From contig NZ_CP050313.1 in the NCBI RefSeq assembly GCF_011765625.1, positions 3,530,501 to 3,594,500 of the forward strand: a stretch of 64,000 nt of DNA, given 5' to 3'. Every line of letters begins with the position of its first letter. Positions within the stretch are counted from its first letter, which is position 1. Of the stretch, positions 55,054-63,256 are shown in pieces. Position numbers and translations under genes: made by a program. The stretch is from Shewanella aestuarii (GTDB lineage: Bacteria; Pseudomonadota; Gammaproteobacteria; Enterobacterales; Shewanellaceae). The notes under the pieces are model-generated. The model was not told where the DNA came from. It ran no database searches and saw nothing but the letters and a program-made list of their open reading frames with translations.

Positions 55054-55632
55054 CTAAACATCCACATGGGATCGCAATAATTGCAGTACAAAGTCCATGG
55101 TTTTATGGCAATCAGGTTGCTCAACCAATAACAATTTATCACGATTGTACATAGGCAAGACTTCTAACCAGCGCTGACTAACCCATGTCGCATCTTCTAA
55201 ATGCACCTGGGTATAAAGTTCAAGCAAATCGGGATTAACCTCATAAAACTGCTCTAATGCAGCACTGATTATTTCAAATTCCCCCACAATAGGTTCATCA
55301 CGCCAATTTTGACAAGGTAAGGTTCTCGCTATCCAAATACCATCACTTCGCATCGCTGCTGATAACACTTTAAGCCGCTGCCTTCCTTCAAGTACAATGC
55401 TCAATGTATTGTCTTCAAGTTGATTAAAATCAATGATGTCACATTCGGTGACCGTGGCATAACAGGGCAAAGTATCATTGGACTTTTGCGCACCAAACGC
55501 TAAGCCACATTGCCCTTTTAGAACCATAACAACCATTGCCAGCTCAGCAGGTAATGCCACTCGAATTTCAAGCCTTCCCGCTGGCAATAACACCGCATCC
55601 TGAATTAATAAGGCCATTTCACGGGTTTGCAT
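55054..55632 (-). CDS. Lon substrate-binding (N-terminal) domain protein
   Basis: 192 residues from the ATG at 55632 (GGGAGG 5 bases before it). ALLIQDAVLLPAGRLEIRV is the typical start of the Lon N-domain (PF02190), and the rest follows the domain; no ATPase or protease part is present. Such stand-alone proteins are common in Proteobacteria, with unknown function. It is upstream of the RluA-type gene on the same strand by about 70 bases. Confidence 0.85.
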   Translation of the reverse strand: MQTREMALLIQDAVLLPAGRLEIRVALPAELAMVVMVLKGQCGLAFGAQKSNDTLPCYATVTECDIIDFNQLEDNTLSIVLEGRQRLKVLSAAMRSDGIWIARTLPCQNWRDEPIVGEFEIISAALEQFYEVNPDLLELYTQVHLEDATWVSQRWLEVLPMYNRDKLLLVEQPDCHKTMDFVLQLLRSHVDV

Positions 55633-56034
55633 AGTCGCCTCCCACACTCGAAAGTGAGAATTCACTTAATGCTTAATCGCATTGGTATGAATTAAGTTTA
55701 GCAGCGGTTCATTTTTCAACCACTCAACACAGATTAATTAATGCTAATGAACGACTATCTTGATGTAAAAATTACATTGTTGCTTTTGAAATATGCCTGA
55801 ATAAGATATTTCTTTAATTCAAAATCATCCTACTTATCATCCTCGATATTCTTGTCTCACCACAAATCACGGCACCTAAGCCATTACCAACATCTAGTCT
55901 CGCGATTAACCTTACATTTTAAATGTTGAATCCATGTAAAAAACCGCTATTATAACCACGCGAAATTACTTATAACAAAAAGAAATATAGTGTTCGCCTA
56001 TAACAACAATAATAAACAAATGGATTAGTAAACA
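55633..56034. other. 402-bp gene-free region
   Basis: Divergent region between the Lon-N gene (minus) and the triple fusion gene (plus). Contains the promoter at 55926-55953. No ORF or RNA structure seen. Confidence 0.55.
55926..55953 (+). promoter_or_regulatory. Sigma-70-type promoter of the fusion gene
   Basis: TTGAAT, 16-base spacer, TATTAT. It would start a transcript with about an 80-base leader before the ATG at 56035. Position and spacing are good; the -35 box has two mismatches. Confidence 0.45.
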
Positions 56035-58368
56035 ATGAATAACAACAACTTAAGTCTGATTTACTTAGATGCAAATGCCACTACACAGGTATTACCTCAA
56101 GCTGCCCAAGCGGCATTGCAAGCCATGGAACATCAATTTGGTAACCCAAGTTCGAGCCATATCACAGGCTTACAAGCCAAAGACCTAATGGAGCAAACTC
56201 GTCAAAAAGCCAAACAAGTCATCGGGGCCGGTAACGGTAAACTCATTTTTACCAGCGGTGCAACAGAAGGAATACAAACTGCGATTATTTCAGCATTAGT
56301 CGCTGCCCGTACTCAGCTAAAAGCAAATAATCAAACTGGTGAAAACTATTATTTACTTTACGGTGCGACTGAACATAAAGCCGTGCCGGAATCACTTAAA
56401 CACTGGAATCACATTCTTGACATTAACGCCAAAGTCGTTGCTATTCCTGTAGATAGTCTAGGTAATTTAGATTTATCATTTATTGCCCAACATGCTGCCA
56501 AGTCGCTGATGATATGCACCATGGCGGTCAATAATGAAACAGGGGTATTTCAAGACCTTAAACAATTAGAAAAAACCATACGTCAAGCCAGTCTAAGCAC
56601 ATTTTGGATGGTAGATTGCGTGCAGGCATTAGGTAAAACGGCGCTCAATCTTGAGCACACCAGCATTGATTACGCGCCATTTAGCGGCCATAAATTGTAT
56701 GCACCTAAAGGCATTGGCTTTGTATATATCCGTCAAAACACCCCATTCACCCCTTTTATTGCAGGAGGTGGCCAAGAAAGCGGTTTGCGTTCAGGTACAG
56801 AAAACCTACCGGGCATGGCTGCCTTTAAAGTGATTTTTGAGCAATTGCTTCAAGCAGATTCTAGCTTCGCTCCCCAGAACACTTTACATCAATATCGCCA
56901 ACAGTTAGCAGATACACTACAACAAGCCTTTCCGCAAATTGTGTTTAATCACAGCTTTGCTAACAGCGTGCCGACCACCCTTAACTTTGCGATTAAAGGT
57001 TTTAGTAGTAAAGAAATCATGGATTTGTTTGATGCTGCCAATATTCGTGTTAGCTCAGGTTCAGCCTGCTCATCAAAAGTCACACGCAGCTTTGTCCTTG
57101 ATGCAATGGGGCTGCCTGCATGGCAAAGTGAATCAGCGATTAGACTGTCATTTGGCCCAGCCATGACACAGAAGCAAATCAACCAAGCTTGTGAGCGCAT
57201 CTTATTTGCCGCCAAAGCACTCAGCCAAAGTTGCATGGTGCTAGATGATACCAATCTCAATGATGCACTTAACCATAAAACGCCGCTACAAGGACTAGTG
57301 CAGTTGCGTTCTGGAGCCAGTTGTACTTGGATTTATGCCGATGCCAAAGCAAAACAGGCATTGATTATCGACCCGTTACCTGAACTAACTCAGCGTATAG
57401 ACACGTTACTCCAATGCCAACAACTCACAGTGAAAGCCATACTAGACACCCATGGACATGCCGACCATGTTTCCGGGCGAACCTTGCTAGGCGCACAACA
57501 TCTTAATGATCATCAATGTGATCAACTCGGCTGGCCACAAACCCCGTTGAGATTGCGTGATAACAAACAACAATTTGAATATATTGAAGTAGCAGATAAA
57601 TGGTTAGTGAAAGTGCCAACCCCAGGCCACACAAATGACAGCATTAGCTTATTACTATGTACGCCATTGCGAAAGCACGACACTTTGGCACAAAACACCC
57701 TATTTGCCTTCTGTGGTGACACTATTTTAATGAATACCTTGGGCCGCACTAATTTTACCAATAGCTGCAGTGAATCCATGTATCAAAGTATTCAATTACT
57801 TAGCTCACTATTAGCACCACAAACCCTGATTTGCCCAAGTCATGATTATCATAATGAGTTTGCCACCCATATGATGGCAGAATGCCAACGTAACCCGTTA
57901 TTACAGCAAGTGATTCAAGGCGTGGTCTCTGTTGACGAATTTGTCGCGCAAAAACAGATTCTAGACAGCCAGCTAAATGATAATGTGGGCAGTGAAATTA
58001 TTTGTGGCGCCCTTCAAAGCCAATGTGCAAGCAAGCTCAGTCCAATTACTGAATATAACCGCGAGACCTTAGACCTAGCCCTAAACGCTGCTAAAGTTAA
58101 ATTGATTGATATACGTGAGCCCCACGAATACGTGTTACAGCCGTCTATGCAGTCTTGCGAAAACGTCCCTTTAACCCGGTTAGTGCAATTTATGCAACAA
58201 CATCAAGCTGACAATAAGTTTGAATGGGTATTAGTGTGTCGCAGTGGTAGTCGCTCATTGGCCGCTGCACAAGCCATGCAGCGCCTTGGCTTTACACATA
58301 TCGCCCACTTAAAAGGTGGTTACGCATTAAGTGGCACACCTGTAAAGGCCGCAGTTCAAGCCGCTTAA
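56035..58368 (+). CDS. Triple fusion: cysteine desulfurase, ETHE1-type persulfide dioxygenase, rhodanese
   Basis: 777 residues, no signal or membrane segment. Domain 1 (about 8-390): NifS/IscS-type PLP enzyme, PLP lysine K220 in SGHKLYAPKG, persulfide-forming C345 in SSGSACSSKV. Domain 2 (about 405-640): metallo-beta-lactamase fold of the ETHE1 type; DTHGHADHVSG with H473, H475, D477 and H478, then TPGHTNDS, FCGDTILMNTLGRTNF and CPSHDYH, the persulfide dioxygenase set. Domain 3 (about 680-777): rhodanese with C735 in VCRSGSRS and IREPHEY. All three catalytic centres look intact. Expected role: make cysteine persulfide and oxidise or transfer it in one polypeptide. Dioxygenase-rhodanese fusions are known; the added desulfurase is unusual. 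Confidence 0.92.
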   Translation: MNNNNLSLIYLDANATTQVLPQAAQAALQAMEHQFGNPSSSHITGLQAKDLMEQTRQKAKQVIGAGNGKLIFTSGATEGIQTAIISALVAARTQLKANNQTGENYYLLYGATEHKAVPESLKHWNHILDINAKVVAIPVDSLGNLDLSFIAQHAAKSLMICTMAVNNETGVFQDLKQLEKTIRQASLSTFWMVDCVQALGKTALNLEHTSIDYAPFSGHKLYAPKGIGFVYIRQNTPFTPFIAGGGQESGLRSGTENLPGMAAFKVIFEQLLQADSSFAPQNTLHQYRQQLADTLQQAFPQIVFNHSFANSVPTTLNFAIKGFSSKEIMDLFDAANIRVSSGSACSSKVTRSFVLDAMGLPAWQSESAIRLSFGPAMTQKQINQACERILFAAKALSQSCMVLDDTNLNDALNHKTPLQGLVQLRSGASCTWIYADAKAKQALIIDPLPELTQRIDTLLQCQQLTVKAILDTHGHADHVSGRTLLGAQHLNDHQCDQLGWPQTPLRLRDNKQQFEYIEVADKWLVKVPTPGHTNDSISLLLCTPLRKHDTLAQNTLFAFCGDTILMNTLGRTNFTNSCSESMYQSIQLLSSLLAPQTLICPSHDYHNEFATHMMAECQRNPLLQQVIQGVVSVDEFVAQKQILDSQLNDNVGSEIICGALQSQCASKLSPITEYNRETLDLALNAAKVKLIDIREPHEYVLQPSMQSCENVPLTRLVQFMQQHQADNKFEWVLVCRSGSRSLAAAQAMQRLGFTHIAHLKGGYALSGTPVKAAVQAA

Positions 58369-58423
58369 AGATAAAATGTAGGCTCAAAACACCTTTTCGT
58401 GGACAAACACAGTTAAGCTCAAC

Positions 58424-58455
58424 AGCCCTAGGACTCTCCGCCTAGGGCTTTTTTT
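58424..58455 (+). terminator. Terminator of the fusion gene
   Basis: AGCCCTAGG / CCTAGGGCT, 9-bp perfect stem, 8-base loop, then T7. Confidence 0.9.
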
Positions 58456-58521
58456 CGTCTAAGGATTGGTCAAGCTAATAAATCTTGCTAAAATCGGCGC
58501 AAATTTATAGGAGCCTTAACC

Positions 58522-59442
58522 ATGTCAATGTATGTAGTGGGTCACAAGATCCCTGATTCAGATTCAATTTGCGGTGCAATCGCATTAGCTTACTTAAAAA
58601 ATCAAATTGGCGAGCCAGCAATTGCTGCACGTTTAGGTGAATTATCACCCGAAACCGCGTTCATTTTAGACAAGTTTGGTTTTGATGCACCAGAGTTCAA
58701 AACAAGCTACGCGGGTGAAAATGTTTATATTGTTGACCATTCTGAAATTACCCAAGCACCGGATGATATTGCCGAGGCGACTATCGTAGGGATTGTTGAT
58801 CACCACAAACTCGGTGATTTAACCACATCAACACCATTGGAATGCTGGATCCGTCCTGTGGGTTGTAGTAACACAGTGATCAAGATGATGTACGATTTCT
58901 ACCAAGTGGAAATCCCAGCAAACATCGCAGGTATCATGATGTGCGCCATTTTAAGTGACACGGTTATCTTTAAATCCCCCACCTGCACCACCGCAGATAT
59001 TCGCTGCGTTGAAGTATTAGCTGAAATCGCCGGCATTGAAGATTTTAAAGCCTTGGGCATGGAAATGTTCAAAGTCAAATCAGCCGTTGAGGGTACGCCA
59101 GCACGTGATTTAGTGATGCGTGATTTTAAAGACTTCAATATGAACGGTAACTTAGTAGGTATTGGCCAGTTAGAAGTTATCGACTTATCAGTATTTGATG
59201 CCATTAAAGCTGATTTAGAAGCCGATATTGCAGCACTAAAAGTTGAAGGTAATCGCCATAGCGTATTGCTACTGCTTACCGATATCATGAAAGAAGGCTC
59301 TGAAATGTTAGTGGTATCTGATGATGCCGAGCTAACCCAAAAAGCCTATGGCAAAGCAACTGTTGATGGCCGTGTATGGTTAGATGGCGTGTTAAGCCGT
59401 AAAAAGCAAGTAGTACCAGCATTGCAAGATGCATTTGCTTAA
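58522..59442 (+). CDS. ppaC: Manganese-dependent inorganic pyrophosphatase
   Basis: 306 residues, family II (DHH) pyrophosphatase. MYVVGHKIPDSDSICGAIA near the start holds His and Asp ligands; VYIVDHSE at residue 72 and the DHH motif GIVDHHKLGDL near 95; C-terminal VLLLLTDIMKEGSEMLVV and the conserved SRKKQVVP. AGGAG precedes the ATG. It removes pyrophosphate in the cytosol. Own terminator. Confidence 0.95.
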   Translation: MSMYVVGHKIPDSDSICGAIALAYLKNQIGEPAIAARLGELSPETAFILDKFGFDAPEFKTSYAGENVYIVDHSEITQAPDDIAEATIVGIVDHHKLGDLTTSTPLECWIRPVGCSNTVIKMMYDFYQVEIPANIAGIMMCAILSDTVIFKSPTCTTADIRCVEVLAEIAGIEDFKALGMEMFKVKSAVEGTPARDLVMRDFKDFNMNGNLVGIGQLEVIDLSVFDAIKADLEADIAALKVEGNRHSVLLLLTDIMKEGSEMLVVSDDAELTQKAYGKATVDGRVWLDGVLSRKKQVVPALQDAFA

Positions 59443-59489
59443 TGACACAAAGCAATTACCTAAACAGTTAACCAGTTTGGTATAAAATG

Positions 59490-59529
59490 AGGCTGAACTC
59501 TTAGATTAAAATAAGGTTCGGCCTTTTTT
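59490..59529 (+). terminator. ppaC terminator
   Basis: AGGCTGAAC / GTTCGGCCT, 9-bp stem with one T-G wobble, 17-base loop, T6 tail. Confidence 0.8.
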
Positions 59530-59569
59530 GACTCTATCAATCAATTAAGCGCCCCAATGGACTTAACCG

Positions 59570-59881
59570 CTAACTGAGCTGCTTGATCCACTCTTTAGGT
59601 GATGCAAGAATAAAGCTTAAATCTTTACCATCAACCAAATCGACTTTTATCGCGTTTGAGGTAACAGGAATAACGCCCGCTCCTTTTCCCCACGTTTTGC
59701 TTACCCCTTTAATGTCTGCCAAAGGAATATGATAAGGGCCATAACCTAAGTCTTTATCAAACGGTGAAAAATGTAGTTGATCATCTGCAATCCACAACTT
59801 ACCATCGGCGCGAAATGCCCCTTTTTGAATCGTGGCATAAGTTGATTTCACCACTTCATCTGAAAGTCCTATCTCGTACAT
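59570..59881 (-). CDS. Small PH-/GRAM-like domain protein
   Basis: 103 residues from the ATG at 59881, preceded by GGAGG. The sequence MYEIGLSDEVVKSTYATIQKGAFRADGKLWIADDQLHFSPF is mainly beta, like a GRAM or PH-type domain, with a short C-terminal helix (PKEWIKQLS). No membrane segment. Possible lipid or peptide binder; family not certain. Stands alone. Confidence 0.7.
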   Translation of the reverse strand: MYEIGLSDEVVKSTYATIQKGAFRADGKLWIADDQLHFSPFDKDLGYGPYHIPLADIKGVSKTWGKGAGVIPVTSNAIKVDLVDGKDLSFILASPKEWIKQLS

Positions 59882-60160
59882 TAACGCCTCCTTTTTTAAC
59901 AAATACTCTTCAAGTATAACCTCATAAAATGTGATCTCAAGCACATAGAGAAATTAGCCTTACAAGCTGAAAGGTTATCACTCACAGCGATTCAGCTAAG
60001 ACGGATGGCGAGATATTGTTAAAACACTATGAGTATCAGTAAGTTTTCTTACCTAAATCTCGCTCAACTTGTTCGGAATAAGGGCTAAATATAAATAACC
60101 AGAGAAATATTTACCCACCAAGAGATTCCAACCAGTGCCGAACTAAGGTATAACGGCGCA

Positions 60161-61015
60161 ATGAAAACTCCCCAACGAATACAACCACTCATTAACGATG
60201 GTTTAATTGATGAAGTCATCAGCCAGTTAATGAGTGGTAAAGAAGCAACAGTTTATATGGTCCGCAGTGGTACGAATATCCGCTGCGCGAAAGTCTATAA
60301 AGAAGCCATTAAACGCAGCTTTAAAAAAGCCGCGCAATATCAAGAAGGCCGTAAGTCTCGTAACAGCCGCCGTAGCAGAGCTATGGAAAAAGGTTCAAGC
60401 TATGGACGTGAGCAACAAGAGCAGGCCTGGCAAACCGCTGAAGTCGATGCATTATACAAATGCGATGAAGCAGGCGTCAGAGTGCCGACACCTTATGGCT
60501 GCTTTGAGGGTGTGTTATTGATGGAGCTAATCACTGATGCTCAAGGTGATGTCGCCCCACGTTTAAATGATGTCATTCTTACTGAAGCGCAGGCTTGTCG
60601 CGATCATGCCACCATGATGAACTACATCACCCGTATGCTTTGTGCAGGCATTGTCCATGGTGACTTATCCGAATTTAATGTATTGCTAGATGCACAAGGC
60701 CCAGTGATTATCGACCTACCACAAGCGATTGACGCTTCAGCCAATAACAATGCCAAAGCAATGCACGCCCGTGATGTAAACAACATGACACGTTACTATT
60801 CGCAATTTGCTCCGCAGTTAAAACATACTCAATACGCCAAGGAAATGTGGCACCTATACGAAAAAGGTGACTTATTACCTGAAACAGAGCTGACAGGTCT
60901 ATTTGCAGAAGACACCCACAGCGCTGACGTTGACTCAATATTAGATGAAATCCAAGCGGCATATGAAGAAGAGCAAGCACGCCGTGAACGAATAAACGAT
61001 GCTATTGATCAATAA
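60161..61015 (+). CDS. RIO1-type serine protein kinase
   Basis: 284 residues. SGKEATVYMVRSG near residue 27 is the nucleotide loop of RIO kinases, CAKVYKEAIKRSFKK holds the Lys, HGDLSEFNVLL near 166 the catalytic loop with Asp, and VIIDLPQAID the metal-binding Asp. Lacks the usual kinase activation segment, as expected of RIO proteins. In bacteria the role is not settled. Single gene. Confidence 0.9.
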   Translation: MKTPQRIQPLINDGLIDEVISQLMSGKEATVYMVRSGTNIRCAKVYKEAIKRSFKKAAQYQEGRKSRNSRRSRAMEKGSSYGREQQEQAWQTAEVDALYKCDEAGVRVPTPYGCFEGVLLMELITDAQGDVAPRLNDVILTEAQACRDHATMMNYITRMLCAGIVHGDLSEFNVLLDAQGPVIIDLPQAIDASANNNAKAMHARDVNNMTRYYSQFAPQLKHTQYAKEMWHLYEKGDLLPETELTGLFAEDTHSADVDSILDEIQAAYEEEQARRERINDAIDQ

Positions 61016-61072
61016 AAGATCATCACTTGTGTAACAATTGCCTAAGTTACAGGCCTTTGGATGACAAAGGCG

Positions 61073-61408
61073 TTAATGGTTTTGTAAAACAATATTTTTA
61101 ATAGCGTGAGCTGTTAGTTGTTCTGATTTTATATGCGGTTTTTGAAATAAATACCCTTGCATATATATCGGGCCAAATTGATGTAAAAACTGCAGTTATT
61201 CAAGCGTTTCAACTCCTTCAGCAACCACATCAATATCCAACCTTTGGGCTAACGCCACAATATTTTGATAAATGCCAACACTTTTAGGATCTGTATCTGC
61301 GTCATTTAAAAATGATCGATCGATTTTAATTTTATCGACATTTAAATGCTTAAGGCGACTCAACGATGAATAACCTTGAATTAAGTAAGGTATTAATACT
61401 AAAAGCAA
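61073..61408 (-). pseudogene. Remnant of an EAL-domain protein
   Basis: The C-terminal part of an EAL domain: QGYSSLSRLKHLNVDKIKIDRSFLND, DVVAEGVETLE, then a TAA where CAA is expected, followed in the same frame by LQFLHQFGPIYMQGYLFQKP to a natural stop at 61073. The N-terminal two-thirds of the domain, including the EAL motif, are missing; the 5' end merges into the terminator of the next gene. So the gene is truncated and stopped. No ribosome site. A relic of a c-di-GMP phosphodiesterase. Confidence 0.85.
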
Positions 61409-61435
61409 AAAAAGCCCAATCCAGAGATTGGGCTT
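61404..61435 (-). terminator. Terminator of the DUF3012 lipoprotein gene
   Basis: AAGCCCAAT / ATTGGGCTT, a 9-bp stem with a 6-base loop; on the minus strand TTTTTTTGC follows. Confidence 0.85.
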
Positions 61436-61458
61436 AAAAGATTTTGTTTTAAGTTTTA

Positions 61459-61632
61459 TTAAAACACACAGTGCTTGGTATAATCAGCGGCTTCATTGGC
61501 TGACCAATCACCTTTTGGCTTGTCTTCCATTTTTTTACACCAGGCTTCACTACCTACTTCAGGGGAGCAAGCGGTAATACCTAATGCAAATATGCAAACG
61601 ACTGATGTGGCTAATAATTTTTTTAATAACAT
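61459..61632 (-). CDS. DUF3012 small lipoprotein
   Basis: 57 residues from the ATG at 61632 (AAGGAAG before it). Signal peptide with lipobox LGITAC, so a lipoprotein anchored by Cys20; then SPEVGSEAWCKKMEDKPKGDWSANEAADYTKHCVF, the DUF3012 core with its two further cysteines. Found widely in marine gammaproteobacteria; function unknown. Strong terminator behind. Confidence 0.85.
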   Translation of the reverse strand: MLLKKLLATSVVCIFALGITACSPEVGSEAWCKKMEDKPKGDWSANEAADYTKHCVF

Positions 61633-61702
61633 AATACTTCCTTGCTTTAAGTGACGAGCTAACAAACAAATTATTGATGAAACCTTAATGATGAGCAAAC
61701 TA

Positions 61703-62068
61703 TTATTGCTGTGAGTGCTTAATAATCCAACTAATTGCATCATGTTTTTCTAATAATGGAAACCATGCTATTTCACCCTGCATAAAGGGGCCCAGTAATC
61801 TGACCGAATTTCCCACCCAATCAGGGCCACCCACAAACACGAGTGCATCAAATTGAGGAAATTGTACTTCACCACTCCCCGCCAATGAACCGAATTCCCA
61901 CCCTTCAAGTAACACATCGGCCTCAATGTATAAACACACTTTCCCCCAATCTTTACGGTAAGATTCAATCGCTGGCTGCAAACGGATGCGGTAATCTTCT
62001 GCAGAAATACGGCCACTCACAAACAGACTTATAACCCCTTTGGTGATATCGGAAATTTGGCAAAGCAT
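61703..62068 (-). CDS. SpoIIAA-like protein
   Basis: 121 residues from the ATG at 62068 (TGGAG before it). MLCQISDITKGVISLFVSGRISAEDY is the typical start of the SpoIIAA-like family (PF11964), a STAS-fold variant; LLEGWEF and FDALVFVGGPDWV fit as well. The family is thought to bind lipids or membranes; role unknown. On the same strand as the DUF3012 gene about 70 bases apart. Confidence 0.83.
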   Translation of the reverse strand: MLCQISDITKGVISLFVSGRISAEDYRIRLQPAIESYRKDWGKVCLYIEADVLLEGWEFGSLAGSGEVQFPQFDALVFVGGPDWVGNSVRLLGPFMQGEIAWFPLLEKHDAISWIIKHSQQ

Positions 62069-62191
62069 AGACAACTCCAGCTTTATCGCTGCGCTTGCAC
62101 AGCGTTGATACGGCATTAGCGTAAAGCATAACAAAAATGTCCATCTGCAATATATAACTATTTTTAATCTAAAAAAGTTATACTACAAGCT

Positions 62192-62611
62192 ATGATTAAA
62201 ATTTCTCACAGCGTCAGTATCGAAGATAAAGAAATTGAGTGGCAATTTGTTCGCTCAAGTGGTGCCGGTGGACAACACATTAATAAAGTGTCGACTGCGG
62301 CTCAGTTAATTTTCGATATCCATCAATCATCTTTGCCTGATTTTTATAAACAAAAATTGTTAGTGAAGGCTGATCATCGTATTACCCAAAGCGGTAAAAT
62401 CATCATTAAATGTCAGCAATCACGTAGTCAAGATTTTAATCGCCAGCAAGCACTGGAACAATTTATAGAGCTGGTCAAAAGCGTCACCATTGTGGCCAAA
62501 AAACGGATTGCAACAAAAGCAACCAAAGCGAGCCAACGTCGCCGCGTTGACGCCAAAACGAAACGTGGAGCCACCAAAGCACTGCGTCAAGGTAAGCCTA
62601 GCTTTGACTAA
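62192..62611 (+). CDS. arfB: Ribosome rescue peptidyl-tRNA hydrolase ArfB
   Basis: 139 residues, the normal size. RSSGAGGQHINKVSTAAQLIFDI at residues 21-43 holds the catalytic GGQ. The C-terminal tail is very basic (KKRIATKATKASQRRRVDAKTKRGATKALRQGK), the segment that enters the mRNA channel of stalled ribosomes. Divergent from the SpoIIAA-like gene. No strong ribosome site seen. Confidence 0.95.
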   Translation: MIKISHSVSIEDKEIEWQFVRSSGAGGQHINKVSTAAQLIFDIHQSSLPDFYKQKLLVKADHRITQSGKIIIKCQQSRSQDFNRQQALEQFIELVKSVTIVAKKRIATKATKASQRRRVDAKTKRGATKALRQGKPSFD

Positions 62612-62712
62612 TCCGCTATTTTATTAATGTTAAAATGAATAGATTGAGGTTTACTCAATCAGCAAGTTACGTTAAAACTCAATAAAACATTATTCTTCAA
62701 AAAGAGACGCCC

Positions 62713-63153
62713 ATGAGCCAAGCTGTCAAAGTATTATTAATTAATGGACCTAACTTAAATTTACTCGGCCGTCGAGAGCCAGGGCTTTATGGTCATCAAA
62801 CATTAGCGACTATCGTAGATGATGTGCAGCAAATAGCACAAAATGCGGGAATTGATTTTGAACATATTCAATCCAATGCTGAATTTGAAATTATTAACGC
62901 TATTCATGCCACTGACGCACAGTTTATTATTATCAATCCTGCCGCCTTTACCCACACCAGTGTTGCCATTCGCGATGCATTATTAGGCGTAGCCATTCCC
63001 TTTATTGAAGTACATTTATCTAATGTGCATGCTCGCGAGCCATTCCGTCATCACTCATTTTTATCAGATAAAGCCGTAGGCGTGATTTGCGGTTTAGGTG
63101 CACAAGGTTATCAGTTCGCCATGCAAGCAGCGTTAAAGCATCTTCAACAGTGA
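62713..63153 (+). CDS. aroQ: 3-dehydroquinate dehydratase, type II
   Basis: 146 residues. Shikimate pathway; [20 protein letters not shown] near residue 9 holds the loop and Tyr, [16 protein letters not shown] near 75, and [18 protein letters not shown] near 98 holds the catalytic His. Length is normal. Its stop codon is directly followed by the transposon end. Confidence 0.96.
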   Translation: MSQAVKVLLINGPNLNLLGRREPGLYGHQTLATIVDDVQQIAQNAGIDFEHIQSNAEFEIINAIHATDAQFIIINPAAFTHTSVAIRDALLGVAIPFIEVHLSNVHAREPFRHHSFLSDKAVGVICGLGAQGYQFAMQAALKHLQQ

Positions 63154-63256
63154 ACAACCCCGCGACATCGCTTCGCTTTGATCACGGGGCTTCTGCAATC
63201 TAGTTTTTTGACGACTAGGTTGCTTCTTTTTTCTCAGTTCCCACACCAAACTCTGA
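63154..63256 (-). ncRNA. Candidate TnpB guide (omega/reRNA) region at the transposon right end
   Basis: About 100 bases between the tnpB stop and the aroQ stop. Two stem-loops: 63158-63189 (outer stem CCCCG/CGGGG, imperfect inner stem) and 63195-63223 (GCAATCTAG / CTAGGTTGC, one mismatch). In IS200/IS605-type elements the right end with such hairpins, read with tnpB, gives the guide RNA that TnpB uses. Position and form fit; no expression evidence. Confidence 0.4.
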
